From Mycobacteriaceae bacterium (GTDB lineage Bacteria; Actinomycetota; Actinomycetes; Mycobacteriales; Mycobacteriaceae), in contig JAFAWC010000297.1 of assembly GCA_019242135.1 (NCBI GenBank), positions 1 through 5,885 on the forward strand: a DNA stretch of 5,885 nt. The letters are read 5' to 3'. Below, in pieces: positions 4,893-5,885 of the stretch. The number at the start of each line of letters is the position of its first letter. Position 1 is the stretch's first letter. A program made the translations under genes and the position numbers. The notes below the pieces were generated by a model. That model had not been told where the DNA came from. It searched no databases and was given only the letters and a program-made list of their open reading frames with translations.

Positions 4893-5885
4893 AGATCACC
4901 GGTACCGCCGTCAAGCTCGGAGCATTCGCCGCGGTGCTCCTGCTGTTCACCGCGATCATCATCGTGGTGTTCGGTCAGATGCGTTTCCAGAGCACCACCG
5001 GGTATTCGGCGATCTTCAGCAACGTCAGCGGGTTGCGAAACGGCCAGTTCGTCCGCGCGTCCGGCGTCGAGGTGGGCAAGGTCTCCAACATCACGCTCAT
5101 CGACAACGGCCAGCGGGTGCGCGTCGACTTCAATGTCGACCAGTCACTGCCGTTGTACGAAGGAACCACCGCGACCATCCGGTACCTGAACCTGATCGGG
5201 GACCGCTACCTCGACCTGAAGAAGGGCGACAGCGACAAGCGCATGTCCGCCGGCGCCACGATCCCGCTGGAACGCACCCAGCCCGCGGTGGACCTCGACG
5301 CGCTGGTGGGCAGCTTCCGTCCGTTGTTCCGAGCCTTGGACCCGCAGAAGGTCAACACGATCGCCCAGTCGATCGTCACGATCTTCCAAGGCCAGGGCGG
5401 CACGATCAGCGACATCCTCGACCAGACGGCGCAGCTGACGAACACGCTGGGCGACCGTGACAAGGCTATCGGGGAGGTGATCCAGAACCTGAACACGGTG
5501 CTGGACACCACCGTCAAGCACCAGAAGGACCTGGATGACACCATCAAGAACTTCGAAGTCCTCATCACCGGACTGAAGAACCGTGCCGACCCGATCGCGG
5601 ACTCCACCGCCGCGATCAGCAACGCGGCAGGCACGATCGCCAACCTGCTGGCCGACAATCGCCCGTTGCTGCACGACACCATCGGTCAGCTTGAGACCAT
5701 CCAGGGGCCGCTAGTCGACCAGAAGGACCAGCTCAACGACATCCTCGTGCGACTGCCGACAGCGTTGAAGATCATCGGTCGCGCCGGTGGCGTGTACGGC
5801 GACTTCTTCAACTTCTACGCCTGTGACATCTCGTTGAAGTTGAACGGGTTGCAACCCGGCGGTCCGGTGCGCACCGTGCGCATCA
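4889..5885 (+). CDS. mce1B: Mce1B, MCE-domain subunit of Mce1 (3' end cut by window)
   Basis: The open frame from ATG 4889 runs to the window edge with 332 complete codons. The protein begins MKITGTAVKLGAF, like remembered M. tuberculosis Mce1B (about 346 aa), so about 14 codons are probably missing. A membrane anchor at about 8-28 is followed by an MCE domain at roughly 35-112 with the conserved NGQFVRASGVEVGKV and a YLNLIGDRYLDL block. After it comes a long helical region rich in Asp, Gln and Leu (about 130-290, including FQGQGGTI and ILDQTAQL), then the conserved block GRAGGVYGDFFNFYACDIS, with Cys at 312. It is expected to form one strand of the six-subunit Mce1A-F tube that carries lipids across the periplasm. 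The ATG overlaps the mce1A stop by four bases and has no close Shine-Dalgarno sequence (GGGGAG lies 14 bases upstream), so translation is probably coupled to mce1A. Confidence 0.94.
   Translation, partial: MKITGTAVKLGAFAAVLLLFTAIIIVVFGQMRFQSTTGYSAIFSNVSGLRNGQFVRASGVEVGKVSNITLIDNGQRVRVDFNVDQSLPLYEGTTATIRYLNLIGDRYLDLKKGDSDKRMSAGATIPLERTQPAVDLDALVGSFRPLFRALDPQKVNTIAQSIVTIFQGQGGTISDILDQTAQLTNTLGDRDKAIGEVIQNLNTVLDTTVKHQKDLDDTIKNFEVLITGLKNRADPIADSTAAISNAAGTIANLLADNRPLLHDTIGQLETIQGPLVDQKDQLNDILVRLPTALKIIGRAGGVYGDFFNFYACDISLKLNGLQPGGPVRTVRI

Noticed and set aside
4792..5460. 222-codon + strand frame over the mce1A end and mce1B
   Set aside because: The real frame here is mce1B from ATG 4889, which matches the Mce1B family throughout and stays open to the window end; the other frame gives an Arg-rich shadow.

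Overview
The window is high-GC DNA from a mycobacterium. It carries the start of an mce1 locus in the canonical order fadD5 - yrbE1A - yrbE1B - mce1A - mce1B, all on the + strand. The assignment to mce1, rather than mce2, mce3 or mce4, rests on the acyl-CoA synthetase gene fadD5 directly before the yrbE pair and on close protein resemblance to remembered M. tuberculosis FadD5, YrbE1A/B and Mce1A/B. The sequences differ enough from M. tuberculosis (for example a Mce1A about 50 residues shorter) that a non-tuberculous mycobacterium is likely; I cannot name the species.

Layout. Bases 1-134 are the 3' end of a small SRPBCC-type gene resembling TB18.5 (Rv0164). fadD5 (164-1798) follows after 29 bases. 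The GntR-family repressor gene mce1R, which lies between these two genes in M. tuberculosis, is absent here. A 212-base gap (1799-2010) then holds the regulatory features of most interest: a possible -10 element, a 26-bp dyad at 1889-1914 that would also form an RNA hairpin, two strong Shine-Dalgarno sequences, and two overlapping short ORFs. One short ORF ends in an ATGA overlap with the yrbE1A start. yrbE1A (2011-2805), yrbE1B (2807-3676), mce1A (3681-4892) and mce1B (4889 to beyond the window end) are packed with gaps of 1 and 4 bases and one 4-base overlap, as in a translationally coupled operon.

How the genes work together. YrbE1A and YrbE1B are MlaE-type permeases that pair in the inner membrane. 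Mce1A-F are membrane-anchored MCE proteins that form a periplasm-spanning tube for fatty acid/mycolic acid import; mce1C-F should lie just beyond the window. FadD5 would activate imported or recycled fatty acids as acyl-CoA. The ATPase (Mkl/MceG) is encoded elsewhere in mycobacteria and is not in this window.

This is a known system. The points worth a second look are the leader region before yrbE1A, the lack of the hydrophobic insert in Mce1A, and the missing mce1R. No tRNA, rRNA, insertion sequence, CRISPR array or clear rho-independent terminator was seen.
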